Shown here: positions 46,026-56,760 of the stretch, in pieces
How positions within the stretch are numbered: position 1 is the stretch's first letter
How the letters are laid out: each line of letters begins with the position of its first letter
DNA from: Adiantum capillus-veneris
Taxonomy: Eukaryota; Streptophyta; Polypodiopsida; Polypodiales; Pteridaceae
Reading direction: 5' to 3'
Length of the DNA stretch: 64,000 nt
Assembly (NCBI GenBank): GCA_014529385.2
Contig: CM043958.1
Span: forward strand, 126,017,317 to 126,081,316
Translations under genes and position numbers: made by a program
The notes under the pieces: generated by a model
What the model saw: only the letters and a program-made list of their open reading frames with translations
Told to the model about the DNA's origin: nothing
The model's database searches: none

Positions 46026-48580
46026 TTGAACTCTACTATCACTTCGTACGCTATAGTCTTCCCGTTTTCTAAAAGAGTTTTTCCCTTTACCAATGGAAAT
46101 ATTATTTTTGGAGTTAAATATATACAACAGCATGTTGCACCAGAAACATTTAGTGCTCTATATGCCATTGTCATGGTTGGGAGTGAAGAGTTGACAGTGC
46201 CACTAGAGAAAACAAGCAATCACTTAGGAGAGGAGTTTTATGTTCTGGGTGAATCTCTCTCACAAAGTTCGTGGTGCTAGTCGAAGATGACATAGTTTCA
46301 AATTTGAGTGGCATGGCTGCTACTTTGGTGGATGTTCCTTACATAGACCTTACTAGTCCAAGCAAGGAACAACTCTTTAGGGAGCAAGCATTGGAAAACT
46401 CTACTGAGGTAAGGAGAACATATAGTATTTTGTCATTTTTTTACGCAATGACGAAGCCCAACACCTTGGAAAGGCTTCTTTCAAATATGGTGAAAACCAA
46501 ACAAGTTTTAGAAATACGAAAGGTGTTGACTTTCCACCAACCTTAGGAAAGGTTCATCCAATGGATACTATGGAAAATAAGTATGATCCACACCACTGGA
46601 CCAAACCGCAAACCTCAAGCATCGCATTTCCTAGAGTTTGTTGCAAAAGTTAGCGTGCAGGTGTCCTAAAGTGTTACAATGAAAATTGTTCCAAATTGGT
46701 TGATTTTGGGAAGTCAAACACAACACATTTCAAAGGCAGAATTATAAAATTACCTTGCATGGGCGAGTTTTGTGACATACTTGGAGGCAAGCTTACTTGC
46801 CACTATTGTGGACAACCAGCCATTTGTTTGCGTACATGTGATTGCTTGGTATATTATGACATGCCAAGGGATGAAAATTGATGGTACATCAAGGAGATTA
46901 CCAACATGACATGAGGGGTGGTACATCAAAAGGGCTCATCGATAAAACCAAAGAAATGGTTGCATGAGTTCTCAATGTAGATAGACATGCAAGCACATGA
47001 AAGGTACAAATGTGTGTGGCAAAGGAAATTGTGACAACAGCTTTGATACAAAAGGGGGGCTCTATCCATGTACTTGGCGAGCAAGAATTTTAAATGTTGT
47101 TGAAGCAAATAGGTTCCTTCGTGGAGGACAATTGGTGAGGATGATTACTTGTTTCTTTTGTTTGTGCATATTATTTCAAAGTAACTTAACTTTGTAATAC
47201 AGGTTCCAAAGGTCTGTGGCAGCAACAAGAAATGGGCCAACAAAGGAGAGCTTCAGAGCGGACTTCTTGCTGCGGCTAAAAAGGAATTGCACATAAGATT
47301 TTTTTCACATGAGCAGGTTTCTTGGGCAAGGAGCAAAAGGGGAGCGGTGCTTTGTGTTCAAGATATCTATGGTTGGTCCTGCATCTAGATTGGATTTGGT
47401 TGATCAAATGTGACGAAGTGGATCTGGAGATCTTTGGCACGCTTGGGTGCAGTTTGATCACATTCACTAGAGTGGCGGATTATGTGACCATGGCATGCCA
47501 CGTTTATGATCCAAGGTTTGTTATTTTATGAATTAATCTCAAGGTAAACATATTGGAAAGGGTCCTTCACTAAAGAGACTCAAGGAAAGAGTTTCCTCTA
47601 GTCCAGCACAAGTGATAAGAGTAGTAAATGAGGCTACATCTGAAGGAGACAAAGAAACTGTTCGGCAAAAGAGAGGGCCATTGATTGTAATTGATGTTGA
47701 GGATGAATTGATACATAGACCAGAGTACAATGCAGAAACACATGACCACACAACACATGGAAGGCTAAAGGAAGATCATTTTCATGGAAGATTCAGGGGT
47801 AGCAGATGGGAGTGATAATTCCAAAGAGAAGACAAAGTTCTGTGTTTTGAAACGAAAGGTCAATGAAGCTATGTGGACAATTAGAAGAACCCCTCTCGGC
47901 AGTCGGGTAACATGTAGTGGCTTCCCTAGTGGTGGAAAAAGATACGGACAAATATAGTGGCATGTAGTAAAGGGACTCCTGCAACATCCTTTGAGGAGTA
48001 TAGAAAATATTCAAAATGGGCTACTCAGGCGTGGTTTTGGTTCCATCCGAGACATGTTATTCATTGCTATGTGGTGGATCATAACATACAACCAAGGCCA
48101 ACTCCTCCTCCAACAATTTGGCCGGTTGATCTAGGAACAAATCTCACCGATGAAGAAGTTGAGATATTGCTTGAAGGAGGATTTCAAGTGGAGACAGTTG
48201 GAAAAGAAAAAATGTGTGCAACCACAATGCCGACTCTTCCTAGGGGTGGAGGTGATTTCTCTTCCGCTTCAAAAAATGCAGGTAGCAGTGGTTCAATACT
48301 AAGAAATGACATAAGAGTCAAATTTTGTACTTCCATTTCAGAGGAGGTAGCAAAGAAAATTGGGCTCTTTGTTTAAAGGTTAAGGTGATTCAAAAGAAAT
48401 GCATTGTAGAAAAAGCACATGAAGTCTTCAAGGTTGAGTCTCACGCAATAGACGGACATGTGGGGGTGTTTGAGGTGCACATCAAGGATGAACCCTACTA
48501 CACATTCCTGATTTCACTGACAGGGAGGCCAAGAAAAAATCTTATTTGGCTTGCAAGCACGTGTACTTCATTTTCTTGAG
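46026..48580 (+). pseudogene. Unidentified decayed gene with a plausible 68-bp intron
   Basis: Successive plus frames carry protein-like sequence: 46026-46280 (VFPFTNGNIIFGVKYIQQHV), then frameshifted 46271-46546, 46696-46881 with a Cys-rich CHYCGQPAICLRTCDC motif, and 46997-47134 (GLYPCTWRARILNVVEANRF). Next come 47203-47370 (KVCGSNKKWANKGELQSGLL), 47390-47531, 47541-47815, 47957-48376 (PTIWPVDLGTNLTDEEVEI) and, shifted, 48325-48560. Between 47134 and 47203 a GT...ACAG interval joins two matching frames. The Cys motif may bind zinc. I do not recognise the family. Frameshifts and stops make it a pseudogene, unless more introns explain some breaks. Confidence 0.45.
47135..47202 (+). other. Putative intron in the unidentified gene
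   Basis: The donor is CAATTG/GTGAGG and the acceptor TTGTAATACAG/GTTCC, 68 bp, T-rich. Removing it joins RGGQL and VPKVCG in one frame. The size and T-richness suit a plant intron. Confidence 0.45.
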
Positions 48581-49049
48581 AGTACTTGGATTGAGCCAAA
48601 ATGAAAACATGTTCATACATCAACCTGTGCTAAGCAAAATAGATGTCTATAATGCTCTTAAGCATGAATGCACATATCTAAACTTAGAGTAAAGCCCCAT
48701 GATTGCATAATTTTGTGACATATTTTTCGCCATGTATTGAAGCTGGAAAAGTTGATATGGATTGGGTAGGTATTGATTTCTTTGGCGAAGATGTTTTGGA
48801 TTATCTCGGTTTATAAATAATTTTGTCTCTCTTTTTGTTAGCATCTTGATGTAAGATGATTTAAGTGTATACTTCTCCTTGTGTGTTACACACACACACA
48901 CATTATGAGGTTGTTGAGGTGTCACATTCGTAAGAAAGGAATGAATAATAAATTAATAGTCTCCCAAATGCTATAGAATTGATAGTGCCTTCAATTATTT
49001 TCTATAGACATTCAACAACTATCTGTGAGAGCTTCTCTATCTCGCTATA
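48581..49049. other. No recognised feature
   Basis: AT-rich with a short (CA)n near 48888-48901. It may be 3' flank of the decayed gene. Confidence 0.5.
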
Positions 49050-49406
49050 ATGTCCAACGATCTTGAGAATATCATCAAGTCTTCTTGGGATGCCATGGAG
49101 GCCATCCCCAATGGTGGGGCAACATATGGAGCCGCATGGTTTAGGGAGGCTCACAAGGCAATATTAGAGGTGTATTGTCTTTATCGATGCCGCACGGAAC
49201 TCAACTTGTGCTCGTTTTGTTGAACTTGAACGAGAAGGGAAAATTTGCATTCTCTTGCTGGGAAAAGAGTTGAAATCGTCATAGAGGAGGATGAGGGGCG
49301 ATATAAGGTGCAGCTAGGACGTGTGGTGAATCATCTCTTGCCTATACAGGGCAGCACTCCTACAAATCCCGGAGCCTCCAAAAATGAATGTGGTCACACC
49401 ATGTAA
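49050..49406 (+). pseudogene. Small decayed reading frame of unknown identity
   Basis: An ATG at 49050 opens MSNDLENIIKSSWDAMEAIP and runs to about 49200. After a frameshift the next frame gives FVELEREGKICIL; after a second shift (near 49258) it gives AGKRVEIVIEEDEGRYKVQL and ends at TAA 49404-49406. The amino-acid make-up is protein-like throughout (about 115 residues). I recognise no family. Two introns are too small to explain the shifts. Confidence 0.4.
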
Positions 49407-51985
49407 AGTGTTGTTGTATGTACTCCAAGCAACATAAATGTAATTTTATTTATCAGTAATGGATGCTCGTCTTCCCATCCCCGTCCCCGTCCTCGTTCTC
49501 GACCTTGACCCCGACCCGCAGTTCCATGTAACTATATACAGCCCTCTTGGCTGCTTCTAGATATTGCTAGCATTTATATTCCATTTGATTCATGGACTTA
49601 ACAATACTACTAGACTATCTGCAATTTGGGGGAATAGTCTTGCTATGTTAGATATGATGGGATATGCATAGGACATTCTTGTGACCTTTTAACTTATCCT
49701 GGTTGGGATTGGGATTATTGTGGTTATTGGTTTTTTCCACATAAGATAATAATTTGTGCTCACCCAGCTATGCTAGAAGTGTCTAAATATGGTTATTGGG
49801 CCTTAGTAGATGTATGAGTGGCTTACACAACCCTCTCTGCTTCATCTGCTACTATTGAGTGGGAGATAACATGGTCTTATATAGCCATCATTGCTACTTT
49901 TTTTGTATGAGATATCTTTATATTATGAGCTCACCTAGCACTGCTAGGAACACTGAACTTAAAGATGACTTAGTCTTACACAGCCAACATCATTGGATAA
50001 GGTCTTATTCTGAAAAACTTGGTTACGGAATGAATCACATGACCTTGATTAGACCTCTTGGCTGCATATGGAAAATTTTAAGGTGAAGCTTAAATTTGGG
50101 GAACTGTCCTAGCAGCTTCTGGATGTTGGGGGATCGTATTGTTCTTGATGTCTCATATTGACCAGAATCTACTTATATGTTTCATAGATACAAAATTCTA
50201 CCATAAAATGGATGGATCCAGTGCATGGACATGAGTACATTGAACACTTACTGAGAATCATTGATCTATATTGGAAGCAATAAATTTGACCTAGTTGAGT
50301 ATGATTAAGGCTAATAATTTGTAGCTTTGAAGTAATGAAAAATCAGATCTTGTAATCTTGTAGGAACATATGAAGTTGTCAGGGTGAGATGTTATGTTGC
50401 TCTTAAAACTTCATTTATGCATGTTTAAACCATTAAGTGTTGTCATGTAGTTTTGGTACTAAAGACCTATGTTGGACATACTTACAAGAAAAGATAAGTT
50501 TGGTTGTTATGCATCATAGCTTGTCTACCTCACATGGGGATCTCATAGAGATGGCTTATACTGTTGAACTTTTGAAATTTAATGAAAAAACAAACAAAAC
50601 TCTATTAAATTTTAAAATAATAATGATAGCCAATACTCACACAATACTTACTCGCTTGCTGCAGAAAACAATCAAGGTAAACAAGACAATAAGGATTAGG
50701 GTCATTAAGTGATCTTGTGACACTTAGGACTATAAACAATAAATTGTAGTCTGCCAAAGAGAAACTCTATAGATCTAGGGTTTTCTTACCTAGAAAAGAA
50801 AAAGATTATGAAGCACCAAACATTGCATCTTATGATCATTCAGGATAGTAGGGGTTTCTTCGGGTGGGTGTGAGTGGCTGGGGTCACTTGGTACCTATCT
50901 ACCCAAATCATTGTAGCCTATTCTAATATTGTATAAAATTTGGATGGTGTCATGTACCGACCTCTCCTGCATTTACGAGGGGATCCGCCTACATCTCTAG
51001 ATTCAAATTGTATATTGTAATTGGTTTTATTAATACAAAATTGAAGCTTATCATTTTGTGATTTTTGTTGTAACAATTGTGGCTCATATAATGTAAGGTG
51101 TACAATCTATTATGTGGTTCTTTCATGATGGAAAAGTTTTAAAAAAAAAAACACACACACACACACACACATACACACACAAATGGACACACAATTAAGT
51201 GACTTACCTCTAATTAAAAAATACTAAAGGCTCAAAATGTCACGCTATGAGCATGCACACTTGAGAAATCAAAGTGAGCTCTCAATTTGCGATAGAACCA
51301 ATCCAAATATGCACACAAAATACGTTAAATTGACCTAATTATTGATGTGCCAATCACGATGCAAATATGAACAATCGTCAAATTCTCTTTGTAATCAATT
51401 ACTATGGGTAGTGGCATTGATAGTACATATACCATTGTTAAAAGTCTTCAAAAGGAGAAAATTAACGGTGATTATCTCCACGATTAATATGCAATGCAAA
51501 GGAGTGTTAGTAATTGCAACGTATAATTAGAGAAGGTGCCAATGCAATCTAGCATAGGAGATTTGCAAATGCCTAAGATCTAATTAGATTAGAAAACACT
51601 AATCTAACTATAAGCACTCTCATACCAATTGTTAGTGTTGATTAGGATGGATAGGTTAGTGTTCACCGCATAAGCATGATTATAGAATAGTTAGATTAAG
51701 GCTCGATTGGACACACAATATAATGGAATATGGTTGCAAACAATATACTTAGTTTATTGAGCTTAATTTGCCTCTATATAAGCATACACAAAAAAGCAGC
51801 CTTATAACACATAAGGCATATATGTGGCTGCTTATGAACACCACAAGTGGCTATGCTTTACACATGGATTGTGAAGAACATACAAGAGGTTCTTCACATG
51901 GATTATTGACACATTACATTTCTAGGTGGAAGAGGTTGTTCTCACAAGAGATGCAACAAAAGCCCACATTCCAACACAAATGAAT
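49407..51985. other. Intergenic stretch without recognised genes
   Basis: AT-rich, with a C-rich patch at 49475-49520, an A9-(CA)n run at 51140-51182, and only short random frames. Confidence 0.55.
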
Positions 51986-53460
51986 GCCAACTTGAAAAAT
52001 GGACTGGCGATCGATCACTATGATGATAGTAGCTAGTAGATCATTGCTAAGGTTATCGCTTTAAGATTGGTTCCAATCCTAGATAAAGTAATCACCCCCC
52101 ATTAACATGGATTCATAAAAGAAAGGTCTATCATTTTGGTAGCAAGGGTTCGCATCAAGTATGCTAGTTTCACCAAGCAAGGATGCATCCTCCTTCAACT
52201 TGACCTGGACAAGGCTTATGACCAAATCTTGTGGTCTTACATTGTTGAGGTCATCAAGGCATTGAGATTTGGACCCAAAAATCTGTGCGATAGTTTACAC
52301 GCTTAGGGAAGGTAGATACTCTAAGCTGCTCTCCAACAACAAGATTGTGGGAATGTTTGAAGTCAAAATATTAAGCTAGGCTTCCCCCTTGCCCCACTGT
52401 TGTTTGCAATTGGTTCACACCCTTTGGTCACCTTCCTCGAGGACAACGCAACAAAAGGAGAGATTCAAAGTCTCTCACTACCAAGGGGAAATCAATTACT
52501 TGCAAAATTGTTGACAGATGACTCGCTACTCTTTATAAAATTCAACCCACATGAGATAAGTAGAGCTCTTGAAATCGTTCAATTATTTGTTACTACTTCT
52601 AGCTCGAAGTGCAATCTTGAGAAGTCGCAATTGATATCGCTATCTGAAAGCAACTTTTGACCCCATTGAGTGGTCACCCATGTTTCAACACCTTAACGCT
52701 CCTCTTGGGGTGGACATCTTTCATAAGCAAAGATTTGACTGGGTATTGAACAAGATCCACAATAAAATGAGAAGGTGGGGATTCACAATCCTCCCTTTAC
52801 GCCTTTATTATCCCATACATCATTTGTGTTTCCAATTCTTAAAATGGGTAGATGTAGCTGGAAATAATTTTTGAAACCTATACAACAATTCTTGTGGAAG
52901 AACAACACAAAAGGCACAAACCCCATGGCAATGGGGGAAATGTGAATGGGTGACGAGAAGAAAGGCGGCCTTGGAATTTTGGACCCTTTGTTGCATGTAG
53001 AAGCCATGAGTGCAATCTCACTAACTACTCAAAGGCAAGAATGGGCGGACATGGCATGGGACATGATTAACACGGTGGAGCTTGTATCTCAAGGAGGCAC
53101 ATGGAAGGATGTCGCAATGTGCATGATAAAATTATGGTGCGTAGCTAGACTCTCCTTAAGCTGGGGGGAAGCACATGAGAAATGCACAAAAGTGTAACAA
53201 AGCAGGAGAGATGGTTAGATACTTCAGATGCTCCATTTTACACTGTCCCCTTAGCTTTCCAAACTTGGAAGGGGATCCCTGGGCCCTTTTTGGACGGAAG
53301 TTGCATGAAAGGTAAGTAACATATAGATCTCCAACCTTTGCATCTCTAGGATGACAAAAACCTCTGTTGAAAGGATGTGGAGCAAGTAGCAACCCAACAC
53401 AACTTGAATATGTACGAAAGGCTTCTAATCATTAAAGTCTTGTAAGTTTTGTCCTCCACC

Positions 53461-53484
53461 CCTATGCCTATGCCTATGCCTATG
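53461..53484. repeat. (CCTATG)n short tandem repeat
   Basis: About four copies of CCTATG inside the truncated LINE; a local expansion after insertion. Confidence 0.85.
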
Positions 53485-54218
53485 CTTGGAATTGACCAAA
53501 TGATAGAGTATTTACACTTCAAAGCTGACTGGTTTGTGCCACTAGTCAAGATATGGAAGGAAAATTGGCCAATGAGCATTGGTAGACCTGTGTTATTGCC
53601 ATATGGGAGTGAAAATGGCTTGCCTACATGAAGATATTTACATGGAAGGTGTTGTGGGGACCCATCCCCACTGGGAACAAGGTCTATGTTGGAGGGATTG
53701 GCATTGACACTTGCTCTAATTGTAGATCAGTCACTCGCGGAAGATCCCCTCTATTTGTTCAAAAACTGCTTTGCCATGTGGGGTCTAGCTGCCAACATCT
53801 ACAAATGAATGTGAAAGACCTAGAGGATTACCTTCTACACGAATGACATGATCCTCGGAGTGTGTAGATTTCAAAACCAAGCCATTCTAGTATGCACCCA
53901 AATCACCATATATTGTTATGTGAAACAGATATGGAAAGCCCAGAACCTTCGCATCTTTGAATAAAAATATATCGTGGCTCAGTTCAATGAGGTGCTAAGT
54001 GAGAGGATTGAGCTTATCTCGAGCTTATCTCTATTGTAGAATCAAACATAGGGGTAGCCGCGAATTTCAAAAGAATGGGATCATATACTTAGTTGCATCG
54101 ACTCCTCGAGTAATCCTTAGCAGTTCTTTCTCAATGTGCTATCGTGTCTTTGTTCAAGCCCCCCATGCACTACTTGAGGTTGATTGTATATTCTTCTTTG
54201 AATTGATATAACATCTCC

Positions 54219-54234
54219 ACTCACAATTGTGAGT
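54219..54234. other. 16-bp perfect palindrome at LINE 3' end (copy 1)
   Basis: ACTCACAATTGTGAGT reads the same on both strands and sits just before the A-rich tail. Two more copies lie at 56364-56379 and 60565-60580. Confidence 0.85.
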
Positions 54235-54257
54235 ATCGCCAAAAAAAAAAGAAAAGG

Positions 54258-55092
54258 AACTCTAGGAATCTAAAGACACTGTGGGTTTACCTTATACCAA
54301 TATAATATAATAAGGGGTCATTTTTCACTCATTTATGGTGGCAAAAGGAGGGGAAAAAAGATTTTTTTGTTATGGAAAATATAATAAGAAAATGATATAA
54401 AGTTCTCAAATGTAGCAAGAAATGACAAGATAAAGTTCTTCTTTTCTAGACATCCAGTAAAAGATTCCCTCTCTCTTAGGCTTTGTTTGGACTCTAGAGT
54501 ATTTCTTGGTCACAAGAGCAGTGTTCGGGAAAAACCATTTTTCCAAACATACAAAATTCTTGAATTTGCGAAGAGGAAATTTTAGAATTTTAGGTTATTT
54601 TCTCAAATCTTTACACTATTTTTCTCTGTTTTGGGGTGGAATTTCTCCTTTTCCCTTGCCCTCAACCGGCATTTTTGAAATTGAAAACAGCATGATACTA
54701 AGCTAAGACACATTCTTCCCGAACACTACACAAGAGCGTCGCTTATTGTCAAGAAGAAGTTTCATCGTGTGACTGCTACTTGTGGGCTTGGTGGGGCCCT
54801 AGAAGAAGAGTCAAACCACTTTTATTTGGAGAAGAATCATTACTCTTTGAAAGGCATGTTATTCTTAAATCCGAGGTTGATGTATGCTATGATGGCAAGC
54901 ACTATATTAGGGATGGCTACACTAAACACTCCTGTGTGAAAAAGGGACATTTCAAGCATGCTTTGATTAGGTGATGTTTTTCTTGTGGAGTACAAGCCTT
55001 GAGGCCCAAAGCATGCTCTTACTTTAATCCAAAAACCATGGAAGCACCAGGAAAATCATACAAATACGATAAACCCAACTATAATTATATAT
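54258..55092. other. No recognised feature
   Basis: AT-rich sequence between the truncated LINE and the segmental duplication. A 64-codon frame at 54780-54974 has no recognisable motif. Confidence 0.5.
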
Positions 55093-55796
55093 ACCTATCT
55101 CGTGCATTTGAAGACAAGATCTAGTTAAAGTCAGTGGTGTAAGACCCACCTTTCCTAAAAAGAAAGACATTAGACTATGTGGCAGTCGGGTATACCTAAG
55201 CAACCAGTGAGCACGATAAAATAATGGGATAGGTCATAAAGGTCTAATTCAATAATTATTTCTTCGCCTTGTCCTCCTCAAAGCATGGAAGTCGATTTAA
55301 AAACGCCCTTCAATACTTTTTAGAGAGAGAGATAGCGTGTGCACATGCATTGTGCCGATGGGTGGTCTTTCCCAAATCTACACCTGTCACAATGCCCTAC
55401 TCTGCACACATGTTGTGGTGGTTGCATCCATACCAGCCTACCACCGATTGAAAACGAGTGCACATGCCAATGCTACGACCCTACAAGCGATAGGCATGTG
55501 ACCTGCAGTTGCTCTGCCATTGGTTGGAAGTATACACGCTACTAAATTTAGTAGCGTACCGCTTCACCATCGCAGCAAACGGCTAGGGGAGGGAAGCGAC
55601 ATTCCATTGAAAACGGTAGCTGCATGATGGAGCAGCGATGAGCTAAAAGCCAAAATAGTGGTGGACCTCCTTGGAATCTCCATCGATTGAAGCTCCTTTG
55701 CAACTGCATATGTGCACCTTAAGAGAGAACTTTGGCTTAGTCCTTTTCTAAAGAGAGAGAGTGTGTATGTGTGGACATTATTGAGGGCTTATGCAA

Positions 55797-55847
<51 letters not shown>

Positions 55848-55873
55848 CTTGTGGAAACAAGAGTGAGCCAAAG

Positions 55874-55905
<32 letters not shown>
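55797..55905. repeat. G51 homopolymer, 26-bp spacer, C32 homopolymer
   Basis: An uninterrupted run of 51 G (55797-55847), then 26 mixed bases, then 32 C (55874-55905). The duplicate copy has purine-rich GA/GGGA sequence and only a run of eight C at the matching places (62855-62995). Frames of Gly and Pro read through it are artefacts. Confidence 0.97.
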
Positions 55906-55907
<2 letters not shown>

Positions 55908-56343
55908 AAAACACAAAAAACAAAAACACACACACAAAATAAAAACAAGGTGAAAGTTCACTATGGCCTACATAAGGTTAAGACACTGAGAAGAATTTAA
56001 TAATAAAAGTGTTTTGGTGAGAGTTAACAAGAAAGTGACGTTAACTTTTAAGAACATTAGTTATCACAATTAAATATTATGGTTTTTTAAAATGTAACAA
56101 TAAATTATTTAGATTATAATATATTTCAAAAACTTAAAAAAAATTTGAAAAACCACTTGAAAGCATTGTAGCAGATTGAAGAAAAGAAAAGCTGGAAGAG
56201 GACATGAAAGATTACGTGTGACCCAATATTCAAGGGCCCTCTTTAAAGAGAGAAGTACACAGCTGTCAACATCTCTCACAAAGACCTTTAAAAAAAATTT
56301 AAAAGCAAATATTTTTCCATATGGCACTATAATCGGTAAATTT

Positions 56344-56523
56344 TTTTATTTTTATTTTGCAAAACTCACAATTGTGAGTGAATTATATTGAATAGCCCAA
56401 AAAATTACAAGGCCTTGTCATGCTCTTGTTGAGCCATGACATCATCCAGGGACTATAATTACATCGGCTATCAGAGCAATCACCCCCACCAACCCGCCGC
56501 CTCCTCCTCCATACACAGGGTCC
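56344..56523 (-). mobile_element. Inverted 180-bp LINE 3' tail insertion
   Basis: The minus strand matches the last ~150 bp of the LINE at 60440-60590 (GATAGCCGATGTAATTAT, CTGGATGATGTCATGGCTCA, the 16-bp palindrome), with its A-rich tail (T-rich on plus) at 56344-56360. Imperfect target duplications flank it: ATAATCGGTAAATTT (56329-56343) and ATAATTGGCAAATTT (56524-56538). The duplicate segment near 63405 shows the empty site. A very short 5'-truncated LINE copy or a SINE sharing the LINE tail are both possible. Confidence 0.75.
56364..56379. other. 16-bp perfect palindrome at LINE 3' end (copy 2)
   Basis: ACTCACAATTGTGAGT next to the T-rich (antisense A) tail of the inverted LINE tail. Confidence 0.85.
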
Positions 56524-56601
56524 ATAATTGGCAAATTTTATCCAATGATTCACAATTGCATCAAAAAATCAACCCTTCACTAAGGACTCCTTAAGTAGTC
56601 C

Positions 56602-56760
56602 ATAGCAAGAGAAAGCAGACGCTAGGAAAGAAACTAATATTCTATGGAGAAGGAAGTAACGGTTTCAATAGTAGTCACTTAGATGCCCATAGCAAGAGAA
56701 AGCAGACGCTAGGAAAGAAACTAATATTCTATGGAGAAGGAAGTAACAGTTTCAGTGGGG
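56602..56760 (+). repeat. 87-bp tandem duplication at LINE 5' end
   Basis: ATAGCAAGAGAAAGCAGACG begins at 56602 and again at 56689, with nearly identical sequence for over 70 bp. Confidence 0.9.

Larger units (their letters stand above)
51990..54250 (+). mobile_element. 5'-truncated L1-type LINE
   Basis: It begins within the RT region, equivalent to about 58135 of the second LINE. It contains HGFIK-like, LLQLDLDKAYDQ-like, the catalytic TDDSLLF in 52400-52660 (MFAIGSHPLVTFLED...), GVDIFHKQRFDWVLNKI, and a degraded C-terminal zinc-type region (WKVLWGPIPTGNKVY, near 53640-53720). Several stops and frameshifts interrupt it. The 3' end carries ACTCACAATTGTGAGT (54219-54234) followed within 8 bases by an A-rich tail (54241-54257). 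Confidence 0.82.

Noticed and set aside
55712-55961. Gly- and Pro-run frames across the G51/C32 tracts
   Set aside because: Pure homopolymer translations; the sister duplication has no such frame.
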